The notes beneath the pieces are model-generated. The model searched no databases. It was not told where the DNA came from and saw only the letters and a program-made list of their open reading frames with translations. From CAIWHR01 sp963788185 (GTDB taxonomy: Bacteria; Pseudomonadota; Gammaproteobacteria; Burkholderiales; Casimicrobiaceae), in NCBI GenBank assembly GCA_963788185.1, contig CAWBGE010000017.1, positions 372,001 through 436,000 on the forward strand: 64,000 nt of DNA. Direction: 5' to 3'. Position 1 is the first letter of the stretch; each line of letters opens with the position of its first letter. Made by a program: the position numbers and the translations under genes. Shown here piece by piece: positions 7,671-16,434 of the stretch.

Positions 7671-8774
7671 ATGACCCTGTCCACCATTCCCGAGATCGTC
7701 GCCGACCTGAAGGCCGGGCGCATGGTCGTTCTCGTCGACGAAGAAAATCGCGAGAATGAAGGTGATCTCGTTCTCGCCGCCGAGCACGTCACGCCCGAGG
7801 CGATCAACTTCATGGCCCGCTTCGGGCGCGGCCTGATCTGCCTCACGTTGACCGAGGAGCATTGCCGACAGCTGCAGTTGTCGCTGATGGTGCCGTCCAA
7901 TCAGAGCGTTCACGGCACCAACTTCACGACGTCGATCGAAGCCGCCGAGGGCGTCACGACGGGCATCTCGGCGGCGGACCGCGCGCGCACCGTCGAGGCC
8001 GCGGTGGCGATTGACGCGAAGCCGGCCGACATCGTCCAGCCGGGGCACATCTTTCCATTGATGGCGCACGCAGGCGGCGTCCTCGCGCGCGCCGGGCACA
8101 CCGAGGCCGGTTGCGATCTCGCGCAGCTCGCGGGCTGCGCGCCGGCGGCGGTGATCTGCGAAATCCTGAAGGACGACGGAACGATGGCGCGCCTGCCCGA
8201 CCTCGTCGAGTTTTCGCGCGTGCACGGCATCAGGATCGGGGCGATCGCCGACCTCATCCACTACCGAAATCGCACCGAACGCCTGGTCGAGCGCGTCGCC
8301 GAACGTCCGGTGATGACGGCGCACGGGGCGTTCCGCCTCTTCGTCTATCGCGAGAAGCTGAACGAAGCGACGCACATCGCCCTGGTACGCGGCACCGTCG
8401 ACCCCGACACCGAGGTTCTGGTCAGGGTTCACGAGCCGCTGTCGGTCGTGGATTTCATCGACACCCGTTCGACGTCGCATTCGTGGAACCTCGCCGCGGC
8501 GATGGCGGCCATCGCCGACGCGGGGCGCGGCGTCGTAGTGCTGCTGCATCGCCCGGAATCCGCCGCCGAGCTGCGCATCCGCGCTGTCACAGACCAGCCG
8601 CCCGTCTCCGCCAAGATGGACCTGCGCAATTACGGCATCGGCGCCCAGATCCTGCGCGACCTCGACGTGCGCAAGATGAAGCTGATGGCCAAGCCGCGAA
8701 AGATGCCCAGCATGACCGGCTTCGACCTCGAGGTCACGGGATTCATCGAGCCGCCTTCGTCGAAGCCCTCCTGA
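7671..8774 (+). CDS. ribBA: RibBA-type protein: 3,4-dihydroxy-2-butanone-4-phosphate synthase with degenerate GTP cyclohydrolase II domain
   Basis: The N-terminal ~200 residues are a complete DHBP synthase (DEENRENEGDLVLAAEHVTPEAINF, then GHTEAGCDLAQLAG), which makes the four-carbon riboflavin precursor from ribulose 5-phosphate. The C-terminal half aligns with RibA at its ends (VRVHEPLSVVDF; NYGIGAQILRDL). However, the RibA zinc cysteines (S-E-C and RCDCG) and the GRGIGL motif are absent, replaced by HEPLSVVDFIDTRSTSHSW and GRGVVVLLH. The second domain is therefore unlikely to be a cyclohydrolase, and a separate ribA is expected elsewhere. ATG 7671 is used; an upstream in-frame ATG at 7650 lies at the likely transcript start. 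ribH follows after 49 bp. Confidence 0.9.
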   Translation: MTLSTIPEIVADLKAGRMVVLVDEENRENEGDLVLAAEHVTPEAINFMARFGRGLICLTLTEEHCRQLQLSLMVPSNQSVHGTNFTTSIEAAEGVTTGISAADRARTVEAAVAIDAKPADIVQPGHIFPLMAHAGGVLARAGHTEAGCDLAQLAGCAPAAVICEILKDDGTMARLPDLVEFSRVHGIRIGAIADLIHYRNRTERLVERVAERPVMTAHGAFRLFVYREKLNEATHIALVRGTVDPDTEVLVRVHEPLSVVDFIDTRSTSHSWNLAAAMAAIADAGRGVVVLLHRPESAAELRIRAVTDQPPVSAKMDLRNYGIGAQILRDLDVRKMKLMAKPRKMPSMTGFDLEVTGFIEPPSSKPS

Positions 8775-8823
8775 TCCATTCCAACCGTTGCGCGCGGCCC
8801 CAACGCCGGCGCGGATCTCCATC

Positions 8824-9288
8824 ATGCCCATCAAGCGCTTCCCCTCGAATCTCCGCGGCACGGGCCGGCGTGTTGCCATCGTCCTGTCCCGGTTCAACGC
8901 CGCCGTTGGCGACGGCCTCCTTTCCGGCGCGTTGCGCGGGTTGCGCGAGGCGGGCGTCTCCGAGAGCGACATCACCGTCGCCACGGTTCCCGGCGCGCTG
9001 GAGACCGCGCTTGCGTTGCAGCGTTTCGCCCAGTCCGGCGATTACGATGCACTGGTGGCACTGGGCGCGGTGATCCGCGGCGAGACCTATCACTTCGAGG
9101 TCGTCTCGAACGAGTCGGCCGCGGCCCTGCAGAGCGTGCAGCTCGAATTCGGCATTCCGGTCAGCAACGGCATTCTCACCACCGACACCGATCAGCAGGC
9201 GCTGCTCCGCGCCGAGGTCAAGGGCTGCGAGGCTGCGCAGGCCGCGCTGGAACTTGCCAACCTGCTCGACGCGATCGACGAGGACTAG
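8824..9288 (+). CDS. ribH: 6,7-Dimethyl-8-ribityllumazine synthase
   Basis: The 154-residue protein has all lumazine-synthase landmarks: SRFNAAVGDGLL, VPGALETALAL, the GAVIRGETYHFEVVSNESA segment with the catalytic histidine, and GILTTDTDQQA. It condenses the RibB product with the pyrimidine intermediate in the penultimate step of riboflavin synthesis and forms icosahedral or pentameric shells in the cytoplasm. Length is normal. It sits between ribBA and nusB, a standard proteobacterial order, and nusB begins 4 bp after its stop. Confidence 0.96.
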   Translation: MPIKRFPSNLRGTGRRVAIVLSRFNAAVGDGLLSGALRGLREAGVSESDITVATVPGALETALALQRFAQSGDYDALVALGAVIRGETYHFEVVSNESAAALQSVQLEFGIPVSNGILTTDTDQQALLRAEVKGCEAAQAALELANLLDAIDED

Positions 9289-9292
9289 CCAC

Positions 9293-9757
9293 ATGCGCGT
9301 GAGCCCCCGGCGTCGTGCCCGCGAGTTCGTCCTGCAGGGCCTCTACCAGCGCCAGCTGTCCGGCAATGCGTGGCCCGCGATCCGCGAGCAGGTCGCCGAC
9401 GTCGCCGGCTTTGCCAAGGCGGATGTGCCTTATTTCAGCGAGCTGTGGGCGGGCGTGGCCACGGAGTTCGATGCGCTGGTCGACTTCGTGGCGCCGCACC
9501 TCGATCGTCCCGCCGGCCAGTTGTCGCCGATCGAGCGGGGCGTGCTGGTCATCGGCGCCTGGGAACTCCGGCATCGGCTCGAGATCCCCTACCGCGTAGC
9601 CATCAACGAGGCAGTCGAACTCGCCAAGTCCTACGGCGGCACCGACGGCCACAAGTTCGTCAACGGCGTGCTCGACAAGCTTGCCGCCGAGGTTCGTGCC
9701 GACGAGATTCGTGCGCTCGCGGCCGAAGTCCAGGACGTCGATGCCGCGTCGCTCTGA
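9293..9757 (+). CDS. nusB: Transcription antitermination factor NusB
   Basis: This 154-residue, all-helical protein shows the NusB signature: SPRRRAREFVLQGLYQRQLSG at the N-terminus, then LSPIERGVLVIGAWEL, YRVAINEAVELAKSYGGTDGHKFVNGVLDKLA. NusB pairs with NusE (S10) on boxA RNA to promote rRNA antitermination. The ATG lies 4 bp after ribH, and the genes are probably cotranscribed. Downstream, 135 bp separate it from thiL. Confidence 0.95.
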   Translation: MRVSPRRRAREFVLQGLYQRQLSGNAWPAIREQVADVAGFAKADVPYFSELWAGVATEFDALVDFVAPHLDRPAGQLSPIERGVLVIGAWELRHRLEIPYRVAINEAVELAKSYGGTDGHKFVNGVLDKLAAEVRADEIRALAAEVQDVDAASL

Positions 9758-9879
9758 GCGGTCGACAGCGCATTGGCTGCAGGCGTGCGTCGGCGTCGCG
9801 CCGCTCGGCCGCAGCCAGCGCGAGATCGGCGGCTCGCTCACGTAGCAGGCGTCGACGGCGGGCCGGAGCGTCGCTCGCC

Positions 9880-9885
9880 TATAAT
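9880..9885 (+). promoter_or_regulatory. TATAAT element placed for a leaderless thiL transcript
   Basis: A perfect TATAAT (9880-9885) ends seven bases before the GTG start codon of thiL at 9893, so the expected transcript start falls on or next to the start codon. There is no purine-rich ribosome site between them, and no good -35 was found. Confidence 0.5.
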
Positions 9886-9892
9886 TCCCGGC

Positions 9893-10906
9893 GTGAACAT
9901 CACGCTTCCTGCGGGCCCGGCCGGAACGCTCGGCGAGTTCGAACTCATCGACCGCTTCTTTGCGCGTCCGGCGCGCGCGGCCGATGTCTCGCTCGGGGTC
10001 GGCGATGATGCCGCGTTGATCGCCCCGACTCCCGGTTGCGAGCTTGCGTTCTCGACCGACATGCTGGTGGCTGGACGGCATTTCCACATCGATGTCGATG
10101 TGGCGCGGCTCGGCCACAAGACGCTGGCCGTCAATCTCTCGGACATGGCCGCGATGGGGGCGAAGCCGCGGTTTGCGTTGCTGGCCTGTGCGCTTCCCGA
10201 CAACGATCCCGCGTGGCTGGCCGACTTTGCACGGGGATTCTTCGCGCTGGCCGACCGCTACGACGTCGAACTGATCGGCGGCGACACGACGCGGGGTCCG
10301 CTCAATCTCTGCGTCACCGTCATCGGCGAAGTGCCCCGCAGCCAGGCGCTGACACGCGCCGGCGCGCAGCCGGGCGACGACATCTACGTCTCCGGGGAGA
10401 TCGGCGGCGCAGCGCTGGCGCTGGCGGCGATAGCAGGGCGCACCGGCGTTCCGGATGCGGCATTCGCAGCTGCTCGAAGGCGGCTGGAGCTGCCTGTTCC
10501 GCGCATCGAACTGGGTGTGGCGTTGCGCGGGCTCGCCACCGCGGCGCTGGACATTTCCGACGGCCTCACCGGCGATCTGGGTCACATCATCGAGCGGTCG
10601 GGCAGCGGCGCCAGCATCGATCTCGACCGGCTGCCCGCCGCGCCGCATCTGGTCACGATGCTGAAGGGCAACGAGCGGGAGCTGGCGCTCGAGTGCATGC
10701 TCGCCGGCGGTGACGATTACGAACTGTGCTTCACGGCGTCCAATGCCCATCGCGTGCGCGTCGACGCCCTGGCGCGGGCGCTGGACCTTCCGCTTTCGCG
10801 CATCGGCAAGATGACGCCCGGCGCCGGCCTGGTCGTGCGCGACGAATCAGGGGCCGAGCTGCCATCGCTGCCACGAGCCTTCGATCACTTTGCGCAGGCG
10901 CGGTGA
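9893..10906 (+). CDS. thiL: Thiamine-monophosphate kinase
   Basis: ThiL phosphorylates thiamine monophosphate to the active diphosphate with ATP. The 337-residue protein has the AIR-synthase-fold motifs in order: SLGVGDDAALI, FSTDMLVAGRHFHIDVD, NLSDMAAMGAKP, LIGGDTTRG, LDISDGLTGDLGH and GGDDYELCF, which include the metal-binding aspartates. The GTG at 9893 starts MNITLPAGPAGTLGEFELIDRFF, where family conservation begins; the longer open frame upstream has no conserved residues. The start lies directly after a TATAAT, hinting at a leaderless mRNA. The stop overlaps the pgpA start by one base (TGATG). Confidence 0.94.
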   Translation: MNITLPAGPAGTLGEFELIDRFFARPARAADVSLGVGDDAALIAPTPGCELAFSTDMLVAGRHFHIDVDVARLGHKTLAVNLSDMAAMGAKPRFALLACALPDNDPAWLADFARGFFALADRYDVELIGGDTTRGPLNLCVTVIGEVPRSQALTRAGAQPGDDIYVSGEIGGAALALAAIAGRTGVPDAAFAAARRRLELPVPRIELGVALRGLATAALDISDGLTGDLGHIIERSGSGASIDLDRLPAAPHLVTMLKGNERELALECMLAGGDDYELCFTASNAHRVRVDALARALDLPLSRIGKMTPGAGLVVRDESGAELPSLPRAFDHFAQAR

Positions 10907-11394
10907 TGACGTCGGTCCGTCCGAACCTCAGGTTCCTGTTCAGCCACCCCGCACACTTCGTCGCGCTGGGGTTCGGCAGCGGGCTCGCACCGGTCGCGCC
11001 CGGAACCTTCGGCACGCTGATGGCAATTCCGCTGGCGATCGCGCTGCGCGACCATTTCGGCGATCCGGGCTATCTCGTCACGGTCGTCGCGTTCTTCGTC
11101 ATCGGGATCTGGGCGTCGGCGATCACCGCGCGCAATCTCGGCGTCGCCGATCACGGCGCCATCGTATGGGACGAAGTCGTCGCCTTCCTGCTGGTGCTGT
11201 TCTTCGTCGGCGACGATCTCGCTCGCATCGCGTTCGCTTTCCTGCTGTTCCGGCTGTTCGACATCCTGAAGCCGCCGCCGATCCGGCAGGTCGACGCAGC
11301 GCTGAAGAACGGCTTCGGCGTGATGGCCGATGATCTCCTCGCGGCTGGATATGCGCTCATCGTGTTCGCCGTCGCGCAGCGGCTCGTCGGATGA
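10906..11394 (+). CDS. pgpA: Phosphatidylglycerophosphatase A
   Basis: This 162-residue membrane protein matches PgpA: FGSGLAPVAPGTFGTLMAIP, a membrane segment (VTVVAFFVIGIWASAITA), VWDEVVAFLL with the catalytic acidic residues, and FRLFDILKPPPIRQVD near the C-terminus. It removes phosphate from phosphatidylglycerophosphate in the inner membrane. It follows thiL with a one-base overlap and overlaps pncC by 4 bp, as in many betaproteobacteria. Confidence 0.95.
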   Translation: MTSVRPNLRFLFSHPAHFVALGFGSGLAPVAPGTFGTLMAIPLAIALRDHFGDPGYLVTVVAFFVIGIWASAITARNLGVADHGAIVWDEVVAFLLVLFFVGDDLARIAFAFLLFRLFDILKPPPIRQVDAALKNGFGVMADDLLAAGYALIVFAVAQRLVG

Positions 11395-11900
11395 GAGGCG
11401 CGGCCGGCGATCGGTACGCGCTGGCAGCCCGGCTCGGGGTGCTGCTGGCTGCGCAGGGCGCGACGATGGCGACGGCGGAGTCCTGCACCGGAGGGCTCAT
11501 CGCCGGCGCGATCACCGATGTCGCCGGCAGCTCCGCCTGGTTCGACCGGGGCTTCGTCACCTATTCCAACGCCGCCAAGATGGCGATGCTAGGCGTTCGC
11601 GCATCGACGCTCGACGACCATGGCGCCGTCAGCGAGGCGGTGGCGCGGGAGATGGCCGACGGCGCGATCGCCCATAGCGGCGCCGATTTCGCGGTGGCGG
11701 TCACCGGCATTGCCGGCCCCGGCGGCGGAACGCCGGACAAGCCGGTGGGGACGGTGTGCATCGCATGGGTTCGGCGCGGCGCCGCGGCACAGGCGACGAC
11801 GCGACGTTTCGCCGGCGACCGGGCGGAAGTGCGCGGGGCAAGCGTCGAGGCGGCGCTGGCCGGGCTGGTGGCGCTGGTCGGGCGCCTGCCCTCGACCTGA
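11391..11900 (+). CDS. pncC: Nicotinamide-nucleotide amidohydrolase (CinA C-terminal domain protein)
   Basis: The 169-residue protein is a stand-alone CinA C-terminal domain: MATAESCTGGLIAGAITDVAGSS with the catalytic serine, FDRGFVTYSNAAKMAMLGV, and AVTGIAGPGGGTPDKPVGTVCIAW. PncC deamidates nicotinamide mononucleotide in NAD recycling. It overlaps pgpA by 4 bp. Its position before recA parallels the cinA-recA arrangement of many bacteria, although recA here has its own promoter region. Confidence 0.93.
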   Translation: MRGAAGDRYALAARLGVLLAAQGATMATAESCTGGLIAGAITDVAGSSAWFDRGFVTYSNAAKMAMLGVRASTLDDHGAVSEAVAREMADGAIAHSGADFAVAVTGIAGPGGGTPDKPVGTVCIAWVRRGAAAQATTRRFAGDRAEVRGASVEAALAGLVALVGRLPST

Positions 11901-11963
11901 CCGCGCGCCGGTCCGGAACCGGTCGTTACGCCGAAGGATCTAGGCCATCCGGGGGCTGGCATC

Positions 11964-11986
11964 GAACGATCGTTCTATGCCATAAT
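11964..11986 (+). promoter_or_regulatory. recA promoter with a GAAC-N4-GTTC palindrome
   Basis: GAACGATCGTTC (11964-11975) is a perfect 12-bp palindrome immediately upstream of an extended -10, TGC-CATAAT (11978-11986). The spacing GAAC-N4-GTTC is that of the LexA box best known from Gram-positive bacteria, not the CTGT-N8-ACAG form of most beta- and gammaproteobacteria. Its location in the recA promoter makes an SOS operator plausible but unproven. The leader to the recA ATG is about 120 bases. Confidence 0.5.
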
Positions 11987-12115
11987 CGGTCGCATTGAAG
12001 GGTGCGGGAGGATGGTGAAGGCCGAACCGGCCGCCCGCTTTCCGCCGTGCCCCGACGTACCCCCCGCAACCGCTGCCGCCGGTTTTCACCGGCCCGCAAA
12101 ACTTCGGAAACCACG

Positions 12116-13153
<1,038 letters not shown>

Positions 13154-13221
13154 TCGCCGCTTCGGCATCGGCAGGCAAGGGGCGGATGCCGATGGTCGGA
13201 AGTCGCGGGGTCGCCTGATCG

Positions 13222-13695
13222 ATGGCTGAGCCGCGCGCGCCGAAGCCGCCGCGCCTGCCCAGGACGCTGAAGGCGCGGGCAATCGGCATGCTGGCGCGCC
13301 GGGAGTTTTCTCGGGCGGAGCTGCGCGACAAGCTGCTGGCCACCGGTGCCGAGCGCGATGCCGCCGATGCCGTGGTGGACGAGCTTGTGCTGCTGGGGTT
13401 TCTGTCCGATGCGCGCTTCGCGCACGCGGTCGTCAGGCAGAAGCAGGGCGCCTATGCGCAGCGGGCGATCGCCGAGTCGTTGAAGCACAAAGGCGTGGTC
13501 GGCGAGGTCGCAGCCGACGCGCTGGCGGCCTTGACCATCGACGATACGCAGGCGCTGGCCGCGCTCTGGTTGCGGCGTTTCGCGCATCCGCCAGCGGACG
13601 AGCGCGAGAAGGCCCGGCAGGTTCGCTTTCTGCAGAGCCGGGGTTTTTCGCTGTCGGCGATCTTTCGGCTGCTGCGCGACCCGCCCAACGCCTGA
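13222..13695 (+). CDS. recX: Regulatory protein RecX
   Basis: RecX binds RecA filaments and limits their activity. The 157-residue, helical, basic protein shows the three-repeat RecX pattern: ARAIGMLARREFSRAELRDKLL, a middle repeat with LVLLGFLSDARFAHAVVRQKQGAYAQRAIAESLKHKGV, and a C-terminal repeat KARQVRFLQSRGFSLSAIFRLLR. It follows recA on the same strand at the usual place. Low residue conservation is normal for the family; context makes the call firm. Confidence 0.93.
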   Translation: MAEPRAPKPPRLPRTLKARAIGMLARREFSRAELRDKLLATGAERDAADAVVDELVLLGFLSDARFAHAVVRQKQGAYAQRAIAESLKHKGVVGEVAADALAALTIDDTQALAALWLRRFAHPPADEREKARQVRFLQSRGFSLSAIFRLLRDPPNA

Positions 13696-13748
13696 CACTG
13701 TCTGCAGTCGCTGGACGAGCCATCGGCGCACCGCGATTCGGGGTCCGC

Positions 13749-13790
13749 TTGATTCCGATCAAGGAGCGACCGGACCCGGGTGGATAGCAT
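13749..13790 (+). promoter_or_regulatory. FNR/ANR-type box and promoter of ubiUVT
   Basis: TTGAT-TCCG-ATCAA (13749-13762) is an exact match to the FNR consensus TTGAT-N4-ATCAA. A -10-like TAGCAT (13785-13790) gives a start near 13797, putting the box centre (13755.5) at about -41.5, the class II activator position. This fits oxygen-responsive control of the anaerobic ubiquinone genes that follow. Confidence 0.75.
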
Positions 13791-13827
13791 GGCCGCTGCT
13801 CCGGGCCGGAGGTGCCCGCGCTCGACC

Positions 13828-14841
13828 ATGACTGCATCCCGTCGCCCCGAACTCGTCTGCCCTGCCGGCGGTCTGCCTGCGCTGAAGGCGGCCGTCGACA
13901 ATGGCGCCGATTGCGTCTACCTCGGTTTTCGCGACGAGACCAACGCGCGCGCCTTCGCCGGGCTCAACTTCGACGACGCGGCGCTGGCCGAGGGTGTCGC
14001 CTACGCGCACCGGCGCGGACGCAAGGTTCTGGTCGCGCTCAACACGTTTCCGTCGCCGGAGGGCTGGCCGCGCTGGACACGGGCTGTCGACCGTGCCGCG
14101 GCGCAGGGGGTCGACGCGATCATCTGCGCCGACGCGGCCTTGCTCGACTACGCCGTGCGCGCGCATCCCGAGCTGCGGCTGCATCTGTCGGTCCAGGCGT
14201 CGGCGACCAACTACGAGGCGATCAACTACTACCGCGAGCGCTTCGGCATCCGCCGCGCCGTGCTGCCGCGCGTGCTGTCGCTGGCCCAGGTCGAGCACAC
14301 GATCGCCCACACCGAAGTCGAGATCGAGGTGTTCGGCTACGGCAGCCTGTGCGTGATGGTCGAGGGTCGGTGCGCGCTGTCGGCGTACGCGACCGGCGAA
14401 TCCCCAAATTGCCAGGGCGTGTGCTCTCCTGCCAAGGCGGTGCGCTGGGAAGAGACGCCCGCCGGCATGCGCACGCGGCTGAACGGCTTCCTCATCGACG
14501 AGTTCAGCGGTGCCGAGCGTCCCGGATATCCGACGCTGTGCAAGGGTCGCTTCGCCGTCGATGGAGCGACCTACTATGCGCTGGAGGAGCCGACCAGCCT
14601 CAACACGCTCGACCTGCTGCCCGCGCTCATCGACGCCGGGGTGCGCGCGATCAAGATCGAAGGGCGGCAGAGGGGCCCCGCCTATGTCGCGCAGGTGACG
14701 CGCGTCTGGCGCGCGGCCATCGACCGTTGCGTCTCGGCGCCGCAGACCTACGTTGCCGACGCGGCGTGGCAGGCCGAGCTCAATCGGCTCGCCGAAGGAC
14801 AGACGCAGACGCTGGGCGCCTACTCCCGCCCGTGGCGATAG
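13828..14841 (+). CDS. ubiU: Oxygen-independent ubiquinone hydroxylation factor UbiU (U32 peptidase family)
   Basis: UbiU works with UbiV to hydroxylate ubiquinone precursors without O2. The 337-residue U32-family protein begins ELVCPAGGLPALKAAVDNGADCVYLGF and contains four cysteines (C175, C182, C199, C238) whose spacing, 7-17-39, equals that of the [4Fe-4S] ligands reported for E. coli UbiU. ATG 13828 is preferred: the in-frame ATG at 13789 would lie within the predicted -10 of the FNR-type promoter. A GGAGG is 15 bases upstream, rather far. ubiV begins 5 bp after its stop. Confidence 0.92.
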   Translation: MTASRRPELVCPAGGLPALKAAVDNGADCVYLGFRDETNARAFAGLNFDDAALAEGVAYAHRRGRKVLVALNTFPSPEGWPRWTRAVDRAAAQGVDAIICADAALLDYAVRAHPELRLHLSVQASATNYEAINYYRERFGIRRAVLPRVLSLAQVEHTIAHTEVEIEVFGYGSLCVMVEGRCALSAYATGESPNCQGVCSPAKAVRWEETPAGMRTRLNGFLIDEFSGAERPGYPTLCKGRFAVDGATYYALEEPTSLNTLDLLPALIDAGVRAIKIEGRQRGPAYVAQVTRVWRAAIDRCVSAPQTYVADAAWQAELNRLAEGQTQTLGAYSRPWR

Positions 14842-14846
14842 CAAAG

Positions 14847-15758
14847 ATGCGCCTGGCACTCGGTCCCCTGCGTTACTACTGGCCCCGGCAGTCGGTGCTC
14901 GATTTCTATGCCGGCGTGGCGGATTCGGCGGTGGATGTCGTCTATCTCGGCGAAACGGTCTGCGCGCGTCGGCGCGAGTTGCGCCTGGCCGACTGGCTCG
15001 AAATCGCCGCCATGCTCGAGGGCCATGGCGTCGAGGTCGTGGTGTCGACGCTGCCGCTGATCGAAGCCGAAGCCGACCTGCGCCTCGTGCGCAGGATCGT
15101 TCAGCAGGAGCGCTTCCGCGTCGAGGCCAACGACATGGGCGCGGTGCGTCTCCTCGCGCAACGCCGCGCCGGCAACGGGTTCGTAGCGGGGGCGACGCTC
15201 AACGTCTACGGGCCGCAGACGCTGGCGCTGCTGGCGGCCGAAGGCGCAACGCGCTGGGTCGCGCCGCCAGAGATGGCGGCAGCGACGTTGGCCGCGCTGA
15301 CCGCCGCCGCGCCGCCGGACGTCGAAACCGAGCTCCTCGTCTGGGGCCGGCTGCCGCTTGCCTATTCGGCGCGCTGCTTCACGGCGCGGCACTTCAACCT
15401 GCAGAAAGACCAATGCGAGTATCGCTGCCTTGGCCTCGCCGACGGCCTGCCGCTCGACACGCGCGACGGCGTGCCATTCCTCAACCTGAACGGCATCGAG
15501 ACCCAGTCGGCCGGTGTCTGCAATCTGGTCGCCGAGCTGCCGGCGCTCGAAGCCGCAGGCGTGGACGTCGTCCGCGTCAACCCGCAGGGCGAAGGGACGC
15601 TCGAAGTGCTGGCGGCCATCGGCGACCTGCTGGCCGGCAGGCTCGATGCCCGCAGCGCGTATGATCGGCTGTGGAGCCGGATGCCCGGTCCGCCCTGCAA
15701 CGGTTTTTGGCACGGCAGCTACGGTGCCGACTGGGTGGAGCCTGCCGGCATCGGCTGA
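14847..15758 (+). CDS. ubiV: Oxygen-independent ubiquinone hydroxylation factor UbiV (U32 peptidase family)
   Basis: This 303-residue U32-family protein pairs with UbiU. Four cysteines at C39, C177, C190 and C194 reproduce the pattern of the [4Fe-4S] ligands known for UbiV (one near residue 39, then C-x12-C-x3-C). The N-terminus MRLALGPLRYYWPRQSVLDFYAG is typical. It lies between ubiU and ubiT on one strand with short gaps, so the three likely form one anaerobically induced unit. Confidence 0.93.
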   Translation: MRLALGPLRYYWPRQSVLDFYAGVADSAVDVVYLGETVCARRRELRLADWLEIAAMLEGHGVEVVVSTLPLIEAEADLRLVRRIVQQERFRVEANDMGAVRLLAQRRAGNGFVAGATLNVYGPQTLALLAAEGATRWVAPPEMAAATLAALTAAAPPDVETELLVWGRLPLAYSARCFTARHFNLQKDQCEYRCLGLADGLPLDTRDGVPFLNLNGIETQSAGVCNLVAELPALEAAGVDVVRVNPQGEGTLEVLAAIGDLLAGRLDARSAYDRLWSRMPGPPCNGFWHGSYGADWVEPAGIG

Positions 15759-15772
15759 TCGGAAGGAGCGCC

Positions 15773-16246
15773 ATGCCGCCGAAATTGCCTGCATTCACGT
15801 TGCCCGCGCCGGTGGCGGCGATCGTGTCCCGATTGCCGATGTGGCCGCTGGAGCAGCTGCTGACGCGCGCGCTCGACCTCGGTGTCGGGCGCGTCGTTTC
15901 CCGCGACGCGGTGACGCCGCTGGTGGGGCGCCGCTTCTCGCTGTGCGTTCGCGACCTGGGCGTCACGGTCCAGTTCGAGGGGACGTCGGCGGGGTTCCGG
16001 CCTGCGAGCCCGCCGTATGCGCCCGACCTGTCGATCACCGCGACGTTGCGCGACTACATCGCGCTGGGCTTGCGCGAAGAAGACCCCGATACGCTGTTCT
16101 TCGCTCGGCGGCTCAGCATCGAAGGCGACACCGACCTCGGTCTCACGGTCAAGAATCTGCTCGACGGCATCGACTGGGGCACCGCCCTGCGTGCGCTCGC
16201 GGCGTCGCTGCCGGAGCCGTTGCGCCAGCTCGTTCCCGGCCGCTGA
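15773..16246 (+). CDS. ubiT: SCP2-domain ubiquinone biosynthesis accessory factor UbiT
   Basis: UbiT is the anaerobic counterpart of UbiJ, a lipid-binding SCP2 protein that holds hydrophobic ubiquinone intermediates. The 157-residue product has an SCP2-like core (FSLCVRDLGVTVQFEGTSAGFRPASP...DLSITATLRDYIALGL) and the LSIEGDTDLGLTVKNLLDGIDW stretch seen in UbiT/UbiJ. A strong ribosome site GGAAGGAG lies just before the ATG. The operon order ubiU-ubiV-ubiT confirms the assignment. Confidence 0.9.
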   Translation: MPPKLPAFTLPAPVAAIVSRLPMWPLEQLLTRALDLGVGRVVSRDAVTPLVGRRFSLCVRDLGVTVQFEGTSAGFRPASPPYAPDLSITATLRDYIALGLREEDPDTLFFARRLSIEGDTDLGLTVKNLLDGIDWGTALRALAASLPEPLRQLVPGR

Positions 16247-16325
16247 CCGGCCGGGCGGCGGACCCCGAAGCCGTCGCCGGTTGCACGGGCGGCGAATCGG
16301 CTCTTCGATCGCCGGTGGCGTTCGT

Positions 16326-16355
16326 TTGGCGTCGCGTCCCCCGTCCGCGTAAAAT
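16326..16355 (+). promoter_or_regulatory. alaS promoter
   Basis: TTGGCG (16326-16331) and TAAAAT (16350-16355) are separated by 18 bp, giving a start near 16362 and a leader of about 73 bases before the alaS ATG. Confidence 0.5.
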
Positions 16356-16434
16356 CACACGTTTTGCCCACTCCAAAGGCGCGTCTCGAGGCGATTGCCC
16401 CCTCCCGCGCCGCCACGCCAGGAACGCGACTGCC

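Noticed and set aside
5874..8984. 1036-codon open frame on the minus strand over the RND pump and ribBA
   Set aside because: It has no recognisable domain, and both genes on the plus strand are certain.
9773..9892. Upstream extension of thiL
   Set aside because: The added residues are Arg-rich without conservation, and the TATAAT at 9880 lies inside this stretch.
13697..13720. CTGT/ACAG-like LexA box after recX
   Set aside because: The sequence CTGTCTGCAG does not give the required 8-bp spacing, and it lies in front of ubiU, not an SOS gene.
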